Position numbers and translations under genes: made by a program. The notes beneath the pieces were generated by a model. That model saw nothing but the letters and a program-made list of their open reading frames with translations, searched no databases and was not told where the DNA came from. From Solibacillus silvestris_B (GTDB taxonomy: Bacteria; Bacillota; Bacilli; Bacillales_A; Planococcaceae): a DNA stretch of 64,000 nt. The stretch covers positions 62,001-126,000 of the forward strand of contig NZ_JBQCJW010000001.1 in assembly GCF_051967575.1 (NCBI RefSeq), given 5' to 3'. Shown here piece by piece: positions 35,013 to 43,675 of this stretch (position 1 is its first letter; every line of letters starts with the position of its first letter).

Positions 35013-35920
35013 CTTATGCGATTGAAGTTAATCATCTAAAAAAGCAATACGGGACATTCGAAGCTGTGAAAGGGATTAATTTCCGGGTAAAAGAAGGCTC
35101 ATTGTTTGCGTTTTTAGGAAGCAATGGTGCCGGGAAATCAACGACAATTGAAATTTTGTGCACATTGCTGGAAAAAACGAGCGGCGCCGTTATGATTCAA
35201 GGACACGAGCTCGGTACAATGAGTGGCAATGCAGCGATTCGCCATTTAATCGGCATCGTATTCCAGCAAAGTTTGCTCGATAAAGAGCTTACAGTAAAGG
35301 AAAATATATTGCATCGCGGGCGGTTTTATCAATTAAAAAAAGTGCAATTACAGGAAAACTATGAATTTGTGCTCGAATATTTGAATTTAAACGATATTGA
35401 GCACAAAAAATATGGGCAATTATCGGGCGGGCAACGGAGACGTGCAGATATTGCCCGCGCAATAATCCATAAGCCAACGATTTTATTTTTGGATGAACCG
35501 ACGACAGGCCTGGACCCCCATACACGGAAATTCGTATGGGAGACGATTGAACGACTAAGGAAAGAAATTGGCATGACGATTTTTTTAACGACCCACTACA
35601 TGGAAGAAGCGACGAACGCAGATCAAATTGTCATTATCAAAAAAGGGGAAATTGTCGCTCAAGGCACACCAAATGAATTAAAGGAAAAATTCGCATCAGA
35701 CCAAATCGTGCTATCTTTCAAAAAGGATATTGATGTCGAATATGTTGCCGGGCAAATCGGTTATGAAATCACACAATTTGGTGATGTGCATAAAGTGAAC
35801 ATTCCTTCTACATTACACGCAATACCGATAATCGAACAAATGAAACCTTTCCTCACATCCTTTGAAGTGGTGAAAGGCTCGCTTGATCATGTATTTATTC
35901 AAATTAACGAAGAAAGGTAG
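35009..35920 (+). CDS. ABC transporter ATP-binding protein (drug/antibiotic exporter type)
   Basis: A 303-residue ATPase of the DrrA type: Walker A GSNGAGKST, FQQSLLDKELTVKENI, signature LSGGQRRRADIA, Walker B ILFLDEPTTGLD, and TTHYMEEA with the switch His. The C-terminal 80 residues are the extra domain seen in daunorubicin-type ATPases. It forms the transporter with the following permease. The substrate is unknown. Confidence 0.92.
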   Translation: MTYAIEVNHLKKQYGTFEAVKGINFRVKEGSLFAFLGSNGAGKSTTIEILCTLLEKTSGAVMIQGHELGTMSGNAAIRHLIGIVFQQSLLDKELTVKENILHRGRFYQLKKVQLQENYEFVLEYLNLNDIEHKKYGQLSGGQRRRADIARAIIHKPTILFLDEPTTGLDPHTRKFVWETIERLRKEIGMTIFLTTHYMEEATNADQIVIIKKGEIVAQGTPNELKEKFASDQIVLSFKKDIDVEYVAGQIGYEITQFGDVHKVNIPSTLHAIPIIEQMKPFLTSFEVVKGSLDHVFIQINEER

Positions 35921-35929
35921 ATGGAATGA

Positions 35930-36796
35930 ATGCTGCTAAGTTTAGTCGCCCGTAATAATAAAGTATTTTTGCGCAATAAAATGCTCGTTTTTTTCTCGCT
36001 TCTTTCCGTTCTTATACTAGTCGGATTGTACGCCATTTTTCTGCAGAAGCTGCAAGTGGATTCAATTGCCCAGCATGTTCCCGTTACGCCTGAAATAGAA
36101 GTGATGGTCAGTGAATGGATGGTCGCCGGTCTGTTATCGATTATTGCGATGACTACAACGCTTGGTGTATTTGGTATTTATATTAAAGACTTGGAAACGA
36201 AAACAACAGCTGATTTTTTAGTAACCGCTGCATCTCGCTTCAAAATTCAATTAAGTTATGTCATAAGTTCATTTATGATTGGTTTTGCAATAACTTTCAT
36301 CGGTTTTATTTCCTGTGAAATTTTCATCATTTCCATTGGCGGCGAAATGCTTTCTCCCGTCGCTATGTTTAAATCAGTAAGTGTATTGATTTTGGCGGTG
36401 CTCCTAAGCAGCATGATTAATTTATTCATTGTATTGTTCATCCAAACAGAAACCGCCTTTTCAACGGTCAATACGATCATCGGTACACTTTTAGGATTTT
36501 TATGCGGGATCTATGTGCCAATGGCTGTATTGCCAACCCCTGCGCAATCGGTCATTCACTTGTTTCCAGTAAGCCATATAACGGTCTTGCTGCGTGATGT
36601 CTTTATGGCAAATTCCATTGAAACGGTATTTGCCGGCAATGACGAATTTGCGGATACGTATAAATTGGATTATGGGGTTGTATATGAGATCGGCGGCTCT
36701 GTCGTTTCAAGCACGATGAGTTTATTATTCATAATGGGCACGATTATCGTTCTTGGTACATTATCAGCTTTTGTGTTTAGAAGGAAGCATAAATGA
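35930..36796 (+). CDS. ABC-2 type transporter permease
   Basis: A 288-residue permease with six predicted helices and a short outer loop, the normal ABC-2 layout. The segment LCGIYVPMAVLPTPAQSVIHLFPVSHI near residue 185 (shown in part) is the family landmark before the last helices. The gene follows the ATPase by nine bases and ends the cassette; a perfect terminator lies 22 bases on. Confidence 0.88.
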   Translation: MLLSLVARNNKVFLRNKMLVFFSLLSVLILVGLYAIFLQKLQVDSIAQHVPVTPEIEVMVSEWMVAGLLSIIAMTTTLGVFGIYIKDLETKTTADFLVTAASRFKIQLSYVISSFMIGFAITFIGFISCEIFIISIGGEMLSPVAMFKSVSVLILAVLLSSMINLFIVLFIQTETAFSTVNTIIGTLLGFLCGIYVPMAVLPTPAQSVIHLFPVSHITVLLRDVFMANSIETVFAGNDEFADTYKLDYGVVYEIGGSVVSSTMSLLFIMGTIIVLGTLSAFVFRRKHK

Positions 36797-36817
36797 ATTT
36801 CGGATTTATACCTACTG

Positions 36818-36854
36818 CAAAAAGAGTACTGCATCAAAACTACAGTACTCTTTT
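36818..36854. terminator. Bidirectional terminator
   Basis: AAAAAGAGTACTG (36818-36830) pairs perfectly with CAGTACTCTTTTT (36842-36854). It serves the rightward ABC operon and the leftward small gene at 36890. Confidence 0.92.
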
Positions 36855-36889
36855 TATTATCGATTTAACCAACTTCGATAAAGTTCGAT

Positions 36890-37129
36890 TTAGAAAATCC
36901 GCGAATACCCGCCGTTAATTAATACCATTATCAGTAAGAAAACCGTAATAAAACCGATGCCTAAAATATTGCTGAACTTAAAGAGCATCATTTGCAGTTC
37001 CGAGTGTTGCGGCGGCTTCTCATAGCGCCATCTATCCATAAACATGATTGCATCATCAGGTTTATATAATCCCCAAATACAATAAGCGTAAAATGGAATC
37101 GAGAATACAATCGCCATTAATAATAACAT
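36890..37129 (-). CDS. Small two-helix membrane protein of unknown function
   Basis: A 79-residue protein with one helix at residues 2-20, a cytoplasmic or outer loop with DRWRYEKPPQHSELQ, and a second helix at 52-70. The WRYEKPP-SEL pattern resembles the small DUF6199-like family, but the match is weak. No strong ribosome site stands before the ATG at 37129. It lies alone between two terminators. Confidence 0.6.
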   Translation of the reverse strand: MLLLMAIVFSIPFYAYCIWGLYKPDDAIMFMDRWRYEKPPQHSELQMMLFKFSNILGIGFITVFLLIMVLINGGYSRIF

Positions 37130-37212
37130 TTCAACATCATCGCCTTTCCTTTTATTTCACTACACGAAATGAATAACCGGAACGGGTAATGTCTTATAGT
37201 TTATTATAAAAG

Positions 37213-37247
37213 ATATCCCTTTGCCATTTGAGTGGTAAAGGGAATAT
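37213..37247 (-). terminator. Terminator region before the small membrane protein gene, after the SLH-protein gene
   Basis: ATATCCCTTTGCCA (37213-37226) and TGGTAAAGGGAATAT (37233-37247) form a stem with two imperfections, 36 bases past the stop codon of the leftward SLH-domain gene. T-rich bases follow on the minus strand. Confidence 0.7.
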
Positions 37248-37282
37248 TTTATTTATTGGGCACTATTTCCCCCTAAAACTTA

Positions 37283-38971
37283 TTAATAATTGTCAATTTG
37301 ATATTCGTTCATTTTATGTGCTAAACGAATTGTCACTTGTGCTAATTGTGCATATGTTACTTCACTTTTTGGCTTCAGCTGATTATTTTCAGCTTCTAGT
37401 AATCCCATTGCATATGCTAATGCAACATGGCCGCGAAGCTCTTTATCTACTTGTGCAGCATCACTGTAATTCAACTCATATATATCGCTGAGTTGCGCTG
37501 GTTTATTAAGCTTTAGCGTTCCAATAACCCATTTTGCCAGTTCCTCATTTGAAAGGGATGTCATAGGATTAAATGTTTTTGCAGACGCATCAAGCATACC
37601 CATTTTTAATGCATGTGAGACAAATGAATATAAAGCATGATCCGGTGTTATATCCGTAAACGATTGGTCCGTCAATTCAAATTCATTATATCTAGAGCTA
37701 TAATACATATATGTGACCGATTTCAGTAAAACTTTTAGCGCTTCCTCTTTTGTAACAGCAGCATCTGGGTTAAACGTTTCATTTACTTCTAAAATACCTG
37801 CATGAATTAAATAGTTTAATTCCTCCTCAGCTGTTGGATGCTTGATTTTCGGCTTGTCTGAAGTCGCCTTACCAAAAGCATCTAACCATTCCCCTGTTTT
37901 TGCATCAATGACAGCAGACGAGCCTTCTTTGAAAACTGGCTGATATGCTAAGCTATAATGCTGTTCATTTCCTACTTTAGGATGGTTCACATATTGCAGC
38001 TTTAGTTTCAACTCATCTTTCAATAACTTAGTTGCTTCCTGTTCTGTTAAAATATCGGTTGCTGCTGGCCACTCCACATCATCATATGAGGTAACATTCA
38101 AGCTTACTAAAGCACCTGTTTTGGCATCGACACTAACTGAGATATCGTCTCCGGCAACTGTTAACCCGTTAACGATACGCGGGAACGTAAAGTAATAACT
38201 GTCATTATAACTTTCGTGGAAGCCATCATTTACAGGCATTGCATACTTATGAGCATTTGAAGGTACCCATTCTTTCACAAGAGCAATTGCCTTATCTAAC
38301 GCCTGTTTTTGAGTTAATTTCACTTCTGTATTGCTGTCGTCCTCCTCTACTTCGAGGCTACTTTTAACATCACTATAATGGATAAATTCTCCTGTTGCTT
38401 TATCAATTGTTAGTACTGCACCTGTTCCTCCATTACGGTAGTTATACATATATTGAATGTTGAATACTTCTTTGCCAGTCTCCGTTGTTGTTTCATCAAC
38501 GGCCCCAATTTCTAACTGAACACCTTTCATATCTGTTGCAAGTAATTTCTCAGCCAATGCACGTGCCTGTTTTGATGTCATGTTCGGCTGTTTTGCTGCT
38601 AGAGGTGACGAAATAATTGGTGTAATCCCTTTTGCTGATAATGTTGAGGATAGCCCGTCCACTGTTAACCATTCCCCTGTTTGAGCATGAATACCCGAAA
38701 TAACTTGGCTATTCGGTTCGTAAACAAGCTTTACTTTGTGATTCCCTGTTGAATAATCTGGTACAATTCTGTACGACAACTGTGCTTTTAATGCATCTCG
38801 CAAACGGTTGGCAATGGAAGATTCGTCTTGTTTTTTTGATGGGTCATCATACGTAGAATTCTTAGTTGGAGGTGTTGTTCTGTAAAATGATGATACTGTG
38901 CCATCACCTAACACACTGATATTGATTGTTTGATCTGAAATTGAAATATCTGAATTTTTCTTTTCATACAT
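37283..38971 (-). CDS. YcdB/YcdC and SLH domain protein, C-terminal part of a frameshifted gene
   Basis: A 562-residue open frame with no signal peptide of its own. Residues 1-375 carry repeated YcdB/YcdC-type units (IVNGLTVAGDDISVSVDAKTG; SAVIDAKTGEWLD), and the last 180 residues hold three SLH units (for example FTDITPDHALYSFVSHAL then GMLDASAKTFNP) that bind cell-wall polymers. The frame stays open upstream of the first ATG as LTQPVEYSF, joining the end of the next gene in another frame. The two are therefore one surface protein broken by a one-base shift at 38997-39000. As it stands this part would lack export unless the shift is bypassed. Confidence 0.85.
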   Translation of the reverse strand: MYEKKNSDISISDQTINISVLGDGTVSSFYRTTPPTKNSTYDDPSKKQDESSIANRLRDALKAQLSYRIVPDYSTGNHKVKLVYEPNSQVISGIHAQTGEWLTVDGLSSTLSAKGITPIISSPLAAKQPNMTSKQARALAEKLLATDMKGVQLEIGAVDETTTETGKEVFNIQYMYNYRNGGTGAVLTIDKATGEFIHYSDVKSSLEVEEDDSNTEVKLTQKQALDKAIALVKEWVPSNAHKYAMPVNDGFHESYNDSYYFTFPRIVNGLTVAGDDISVSVDAKTGALVSLNVTSYDDVEWPAATDILTEQEATKLLKDELKLKLQYVNHPKVGNEQHYSLAYQPVFKEGSSAVIDAKTGEWLDAFGKATSDKPKIKHPTAEEELNYLIHAGILEVNETFNPDAAVTKEEALKVLLKSVTYMYYSSRYNEFELTDQSFTDITPDHALYSFVSHALKMGMLDASAKTFNPMTSLSNEELAKWVIGTLKLNKPAQLSDIYELNYSDAAQVDKELRGHVALAYAMGLLEAENNQLKPKSEVTYAQLAQVTIRLAHKMNEYQIDNY

Positions 38972-38994
38972 AAACGAGTATTCAACTGGTTGCG

Positions 38995-39513
38995 TTAAAA
39001 TAGAGAGGTAGAATAATAATCGTATGCATTTGGTACAAGCTCATACCCTTCACCTTTATTGAACCTATCCATAAATTTATCCGCTACTTTTTGCGCTTCT
39101 TCTTTTGTATATTTTGCCGGGAACAATACATGCTTTGATTTTACTGGTTGATAATGGAAACTTTCTAACTCTAAATTTTCTCCAGCAAAAATAAAGCTTC
39201 CATATACAAATTGGTTATCAATATGCTTCGAGAAATTAAGTTCATAGCGCACTATCGTATCTGTTGGACGTGAATAACCTGCCCCTGTTTGGAAATCTTT
39301 TTCGGTTACATTCGAGAACTCATTCGGAAAGAATTCTCTAAAACGCTTCATTAAATCCTCTTTTGTAACCGTTGTATTCGTTTGCGCGACTTGAATCGGC
39401 AATGTCTCCATACGCTCATTTCCTAATGTTGAAGCGCTTGCCATTGGTGCTAATAACCCAACAGATAGTGCTGTTGCAGTTAACATTGCACCCGCCTTTT
39501 TAAAAGTTACCAC
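38995..39513 (-). CDS. YcdB/YcdC domain protein, N-terminal part of a frameshifted gene
   Basis: A 172-residue frame starting at GTG 39513 after GGGGGATG. Residues 1-28 are a signal peptide (KKAGAMLTATALSVGLLAPM, cleavage likely after ASA). The rest is one YcdB/YcdC-like unit, with KHVLFPAKYTKEEAQKVADKF. It ends DYYSTSLF at a TAA that lies in a T-run; adding one T would give LFLTQPVEYSF and join the 37283-38971 frame. The full protein would be about 740 residues. It could be a true mutation, a phase-variable run, or a sequencing error. Confidence 0.82.
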   Translation of the reverse strand: MVTFKKAGAMLTATALSVGLLAPMASASTLGNERMETLPIQVAQTNTTVTKEDLMKRFREFFPNEFSNVTEKDFQTGAGYSRPTDTIVRYELNFSKHIDNQFVYGSFIFAGENLELESFHYQPVKSKHVLFPAKYTKEEAQKVADKFMDRFNKGEGYELVPNAYDYYSTSLF

Positions 39514-39641
39514 TCTTCATCCCCCTATCTCTTTTTTCGTAAAACATATGTTTACACTTTAATTATACATAACTTGGAATTAAAAAGTCTCATATTTTCA
39601 ACAATTTGACATTATTTCAAAATTAACTATAGTAAGAACAG

Positions 39642-39680
39642 AAAAAACCAATTTTCCTTAAAGAAGAAAATTGGTTTTTT
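39642..39680. terminator. Terminator after the OpuC operon
   Basis: AAAAAACCAATTTTC (39642-39656) pairs perfectly with GAAAATTGGTTTTTT (39666-39680). It lies 42 bases past the stop codon of the last leftward OpuC gene and before the start region of the SLH-protein gene. T-runs lie on both sides. Confidence 0.9.
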
Positions 39681-39721
39681 CGATTTGCCCAGCTCGTTTT
39701 AATTGCTATTAAAATATAATT

Positions 39722-40405
39722 TCAAGCCGCGATTTTTATTTTTTTCCTTTTCGTTCGATTAAGTCGATTTCCCAGCCATAACAGTAAAACGTCTGCCAAA
39801 ATGGCCATTAAAGCGGTTGGAAGCGCTCCTGCTAAAATAATAGCCGTTCCGCTTGTTGCGTTTGTTCCGCGAATAATAATATCGCCAAGTCCGCCTGCAC
39901 CGATAAACGCACCGATTGCGACAATGCCGATCGCAACGACAAGCGCAATGCGTATGCCTGTTATAATAACAGACAGGCTTAGAGGCAGCTCGACAATATA
40001 CAGGATTTGAAGCTTTGTCATCCCCATGCCGCGTCCAGCGTCAGTCAAGCTTCGATCAATATTCTTAATGCCGACATACGTGTTTTTAACAATAGGCAAA
40101 AGAGAATAAAAAAATACCGTCACAATAACTGTTGATTTCCCTAGACCTAGTACGAGCATAATCATAGCCATTAATGCGAGCGCCGGAATCGTTTGAATAA
40201 TATTGGCGAGCGTAATGACCGGTCCGGAAAATTTCGGGAATTTTGAAATCCAAACCCCTACCGGAATCCCTGCAGCACAAGCAAGCAATACACCATAAAT
40301 GGAAAGTAAAAAATGCCCGGTAAACTGTGAAAATACATAATAACCATTTTCCCTCATATAGAAGAAAAATTGTTCAACAATCGAGAGCTGTGTCATATCC
40401 GTCAT
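39722..40405 (-). CDS. opuCD: Osmoprotectant ABC transporter permease (OpuCD-like)
   Basis: A 227-residue permease of the OpuC/ProW family with about six helices. The coupling segment DAGRGMGMTKLQILYIVELPL and the ending GTNATSGTAIILAGALPTA are family marks. Its ATG overlaps the binding-protein stop codon by four bases and has GGAGG upstream. With the other permease it forms the channel for glycine betaine, carnitine, choline or a related compound. Confidence 0.92.
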   Translation of the reverse strand: MTDMTQLSIVEQFFFYMRENGYYVFSQFTGHFLLSIYGVLLACAAGIPVGVWISKFPKFSGPVITLANIIQTIPALALMAMIMLVLGLGKSTVIVTVFFYSLLPIVKNTYVGIKNIDRSLTDAGRGMGMTKLQILYIVELPLSLSVIITGIRIALVVAIGIVAIGAFIGAGGLGDIIIRGTNATSGTAIILAGALPTALMAILADVLLLWLGNRLNRTKRKKIKIAA

Positions 40406-41301
40406 GGTGTGTTACCTCCAGAAAAATAATTGTTCTCCTTTAAAAACTCATCTGCTACAATAGCTGGCTCAATTAGATTATTGTCAGCCAAAAAGTTCAG
40501 ACGCTGCATCTCTTCCGTTGAAATTTTGCCAACGAGTAGTTTTAGAGCTTTTTTAACCTCGGGCTTTTCCTCCAATAATTCTGTGTCTGCAAATGGCGAA
40601 GCATCATACGGCGGGAAAAATTGAAGATCGTCCTCCAAAATAACTAAATCATATGAAGAAATACGACCGTCAGTTGTATAGCCAAGTACGACATCCACTT
40701 CATTCTGTGAAACAGCATTATAAACAAGACCGATCTGCATCGGGAAAACACGCCCAAATTCGAAGCCATATGTTTCTCCGAAAGCCTTATAACCATCGCC
40801 TTCACGGTTCATCCAGGACGTATCAACCCCAACCTTCAATTCTGAGGCTATTTCCTTCAAATCACTGATTGTCTCAAGACCGTATTTATTCGCTGTTTCC
40901 TGTGTAACCATAAAAGCATACGTATTATTAAAGCCATATGAATCAAAGAACGTCATTTTAAACTCATCCTGAAATATTCGCTGGACATTCTTCAAAGCTT
41001 TTTGCGGATCGCTTATCGGCTCTTGTTTAAGCGTTCCGGTTAAATCCGTTCCTGTATAGCGCACCGCTGAAATATTTACATCGCCATTCAGCATCGCCTG
41101 GTGCAGCACAACGGAAGAGCCTAAATTATTTATTAGAACCACTTCTTCATCAGTGTAATGTTCAAGCATCCCTTTCACAATATATGCGATAATCTGACTC
41201 TCGGTTGTTACGACCGAACCAATGCGGATTTTATCGTTAGTTTCATTGTTACAGGCGCTTAAAAAAGTTGCGACAAGTAGAATCACCAACAACTTTCTCA
41301 T
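40402..41301 (-). CDS. opuCC: Osmoprotectant-binding lipoprotein (OpuCC-like)
   Basis: A 299-residue lipoprotein: signal with lipobox FLSACN (Cys at residue 17), then the OpuAC/OpuCC fold with KIRIGSVVTTESQIIAYIV and GFNNTYAFMVTQETANKYG. The ligand-binding domain of this group recognises quaternary amines through aromatic residues. AGGAGG lies about nine bases before the ATG. It overlaps both permease genes by four bases. Confidence 0.93.
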   Translation of the reverse strand: MRKLLVILLVATFLSACNNETNDKIRIGSVVTTESQIIAYIVKGMLEHYTDEEVVLINNLGSSVVLHQAMLNGDVNISAVRYTGTDLTGTLKQEPISDPQKALKNVQRIFQDEFKMTFFDSYGFNNTYAFMVTQETANKYGLETISDLKEIASELKVGVDTSWMNREGDGYKAFGETYGFEFGRVFPMQIGLVYNAVSQNEVDVVLGYTTDGRISSYDLVILEDDLQFFPPYDASPFADTELLEEKPEVKKALKLLVGKISTEEMQRLNFLADNNLIEPAIVADEFLKENNYFSGGNTP

Positions 41302-41945
41302 GATGTTCGACCTCCTTGCATACGAAGCCCTTTTGGAATCATGAAGTGTTCAAAACGACTTAGCAGGAAGTCCACCAGCAGGGCTAAAACAGTTACTAAC
41401 ACTACCCCTCCTACAATAAGCTCTGTTTTATACAAATTAAGACCATTGAAAATAAAATCGCCTAATCCGCCAGCACCAATATAAGATGCCAATGTTGCCC
41501 AGGAAATAACATACACTGCAGACAAGCGGATTCCCGACATGATGATTGGCATGGCAAGCGGTAATTCAACCATTCGCATCGATTGCATCGGGGTCATGCC
41601 CATCGCTGTACCTGCCGCTTTAATATTTTGGTTAACCGAACGCATCCCGATAAACGTATTGTTCAATATAGGTAATAAAGAATAGATGCATAATGCAACA
41701 ATTGCGGGTACTTTTCCGACACCTAAAAAAGGAATCATAATCGCCAGCAGAGCAAGTGAAGGGACGGTCTGCAGAACACTCGTAGCCGTCAGGACGATTT
41801 TTGCAATTGTTTTCGTTTTCGATAACAATATCCCTAAAGGAACAGCAATGACGATTCCTAATAATAAAGCGCTAAATGATATGTAGAAGTGCTCCCATGT
41901 TTTAAGTAAAATGTCGGCACTATTTTCCGTAAAAAAACTCATCAT
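41298..41945 (-). CDS. opuCB: Osmoprotectant ABC transporter permease (OpuCB-like)
   Basis: A 215-residue permease, paralogue of the one at 39722. The segment AAGTAMGMTPMQSMRMVELPL is the coupling loop. The start is ATG 41945 (or 41942), which overlaps the ATPase stop codon; the longer frame beginning inside the ATPase gene is not likely. Order ATPase, permease, binding protein, permease is that of OpuB/OpuC operons. Confidence 0.92.
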   Translation of the reverse strand: MMSFFTENSADILLKTWEHFYISFSALLLGIVIAVPLGILLSKTKTIAKIVLTATSVLQTVPSLALLAIMIPFLGVGKVPAIVALCIYSLLPILNNTFIGMRSVNQNIKAAGTAMGMTPMQSMRMVELPLAMPIIMSGIRLSAVYVISWATLASYIGAGGLGDFIFNGLNLYKTELIVGGVVLVTVLALLVDFLLSRFEHFMIPKGLRMQGGRTS

Positions 41946-43081
41946 GCATCCACCAGCTCCTGTTCCTCTTCGCCCCAAATAGTATCGTAAACAATATCAA
42001 CTATGTTTGCGCGTGTAATGAGACCAATGAGACGGTGCTGTTCATCGACGACCGGAATATTACTCAGGTTCAGATTTAGAATACGGCGTACTGTTTCCTG
42101 CAGTTTGGAACCCGTCTTCATAAAAATTACGTCCCGATTATAAACTTCGGAAACACTTTTTTTCGTGCGTGCATTCCCTGTTAAACTTTCGACTGTTAAA
42201 AAACCGAGTAATCGATTTTGGCCATCTGTTACAAACAGTGTATCAACGCGTGATTTTACCATTAGTCGAATCGCCTCATCCAAACTGCGCTCAATCGTGA
42301 TGGAAATCGGTTTAATCATCACTTCATCTACCGTTTTCACATTCGGTTTTTGCTGAATTAATCGATGTGAACCGATGAATTCTTTTACAAAGTCATTGGC
42401 CGGATTCGCTAAAATATTGTCGGGTGTATCAAACTGCACAAGTTTTCCCTCATGCATGACAGCTATGCGATCTGCAAGCTTAATTGCCTCATCCATATCA
42501 TGCGTGACAAAAATAATGGTTTTATCCAGCGTCTTTTGAAGCTCTTTAATTAAGTCCTGTAATGTATCACGTGTAATGGGATCAAGTGCACCGAACGGCT
42601 CATCCATCAAAATAATATCCTGTTCTGCTGCAAGTGCGCGTATAACACCGATACGCTGCTGCTGCCCGCCGGAAAGCTGAGATGGATAATAATCCAAATA
42701 CGTTTCCGGTAAATTGACTAATGATAAAAGATACTTTGCGGTTTCGTCGCGCTTTTCTTTTGACCACTGAAGCAGCCGTGGCACAATTGTGATATTTTCC
42801 CGTATCGTCATATGCGGCATTAAACCAATTTGCTGAATGACATAGCCTATACTTCTCCTAAGTGTGACAGGATTCAGCTTAGTAATCTCTTTCCCGTTGA
42901 TTGAAATCGTTCCGCTTGTAGGCTCGACCATGCGATTAAGCATACGAAGGGCTGTCGTTTTACCACTGCCGCTCGTTCCTATAAATGCAATAAACTCTCC
43001 TTTTTGAATATCGAGCGTTAAATTATCGACTGCCACTTTCCCGCCCCTGTATACCTTTCGTAAGTTTTCGATATGTAACAT
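41942..43081 (-). CDS. opuCA: Osmoprotectant ABC transporter ATPase with CBS domains (OpuCA-like)
   Basis: A 379-residue ProV-type ATPase: Walker A GTSGSGKTT, signature LSGGQQQRIG, Walker B IILMDEPFGALD, switch His in VTHDMDEA. Residues about 255-370 are two CBS domains (SLDEAIRLMVKSRVDTLFV; LNLSNIPVVDEQHRLIGLI), which sense ionic strength or nucleotide in this family. Start 43081 is preferred because AAAGGA lies nine bases upstream; ATG 43090 overlaps that site. It is the first gene of the operon. Confidence 0.93.
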   Translation of the reverse strand: MLHIENLRKVYRGGKVAVDNLTLDIQKGEFIAFIGTSGSGKTTALRMLNRMVEPTSGTISINGKEITKLNPVTLRRSIGYVIQQIGLMPHMTIRENITIVPRLLQWSKEKRDETAKYLLSLVNLPETYLDYYPSQLSGGQQQRIGVIRALAAEQDIILMDEPFGALDPITRDTLQDLIKELQKTLDKTIIFVTHDMDEAIKLADRIAVMHEGKLVQFDTPDNILANPANDFVKEFIGSHRLIQQKPNVKTVDEVMIKPISITIERSLDEAIRLMVKSRVDTLFVTDGQNRLLGFLTVESLTGNARTKKSVSEVYNRDVIFMKTGSKLQETVRRILNLNLSNIPVVDEQHRLIGLITRANIVDIVYDTIWGEEEQELVDA

Positions 43082-43108
43082 ACTGCTCATTCCTTTTCTA
43101 AATGAATT

Positions 43109-43114
43109 ATTATA
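43109..43114 (-). promoter_or_regulatory. -10 box of the OpuC operon
   Basis: TATAAT on the minus strand 28 bases before the ATG; the -35 position (43132-43137, ATTTCG) is weak. The 560-base gap up to 43675 holds this box, a large palindrome and a decayed ABC fragment. Confidence 0.4.
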
Positions 43115-43320
43115 CTTCGCAGCCTATTGAACGAAATACTCTATTTACATACCCTATTTTTCCGAAAAGTTAACAACAATGACACTGATTTTGCTCTGTT
43201 GCGATTTTAAGAGATTTGTCTGTAATAATTTTTGCGCCGCTGTAACATAGTATGGCTGTATCCCGTGCAATTGTAATCTGTAATAATTCCAGCACAATAA
43301 ATAAACTGTCCCAACAAATA

Positions 43321-43362
43321 AAGGCATATAAATAGCATAATTTCATGCCATTTATATACCTT
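43321..43362. repeat. Large AT-rich palindrome
   Basis: Arms of 18 bases (43321-43338 and 43345-43362, starting AAGGCATATAAAT and ATGCCATTTATAT) match at 16 positions around a 6-base loop. It lies in a gene-poor gap about 310 bases past the metG stop codon. No clear T-run follows on either strand, so it may be a relic terminator or a protein-binding palindrome. Confidence 0.55.
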
Positions 43363-43485
43363 AAGTTTTAATAGATGAGGAAGATCATGGGGATGGAACA
43401 TATAATAAATATTCAATCTTTTAATAATTATCTCATTGTAAACTGAACAAGCAATCGCTTTGAACATTCCAAATTCGCTAACTAA

Positions 43486-43599
43486 GCAAGGGAAAATTTT
43501 TTAGTATCAAGACCTAGCGGGTATGGCAAAAGAAAGCTTCATCAATTTATTGCAGGTCTTGGCACAACGTATAAAGGCAATGTTGTGTCAGACAAATAG
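43486..43599 (+). pseudogene. Remnant of an ABC transporter ATPase (Walker A region)
   Basis: A 37-codon stretch between two in-frame stop codons translates as ENFLVSRPSGYGKRKLH followed by QFIAGLGTTYKGNVVSDK. This aligns by eye with the Walker A and following helix of import ATPases (GEF, GPSGCGKSTLL, IAGL, SGNV, DG). The P-loop has Arg-Lys where Ser/Thr-Thr/Leu should be, there is no start codon, and nothing of the rest of the gene is seen. It is on the strand opposite to its neighbours and is most likely gene debris. Confidence 0.5.
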
Positions 43600-43675
43600 T
43601 TTATTTAGGAATCCCGTTTAGAGAAGCTATTAATTATAAAAGAGCAGCACCTTTTCACTATTCCGCGCCATTTTT

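Noticed and set aside
43207..43467. Leftward open frame of 86 codons between metG and the OpuC operon.
   Set aside because: It spans the large palindrome, has no ribosome site and no protein-like pattern.
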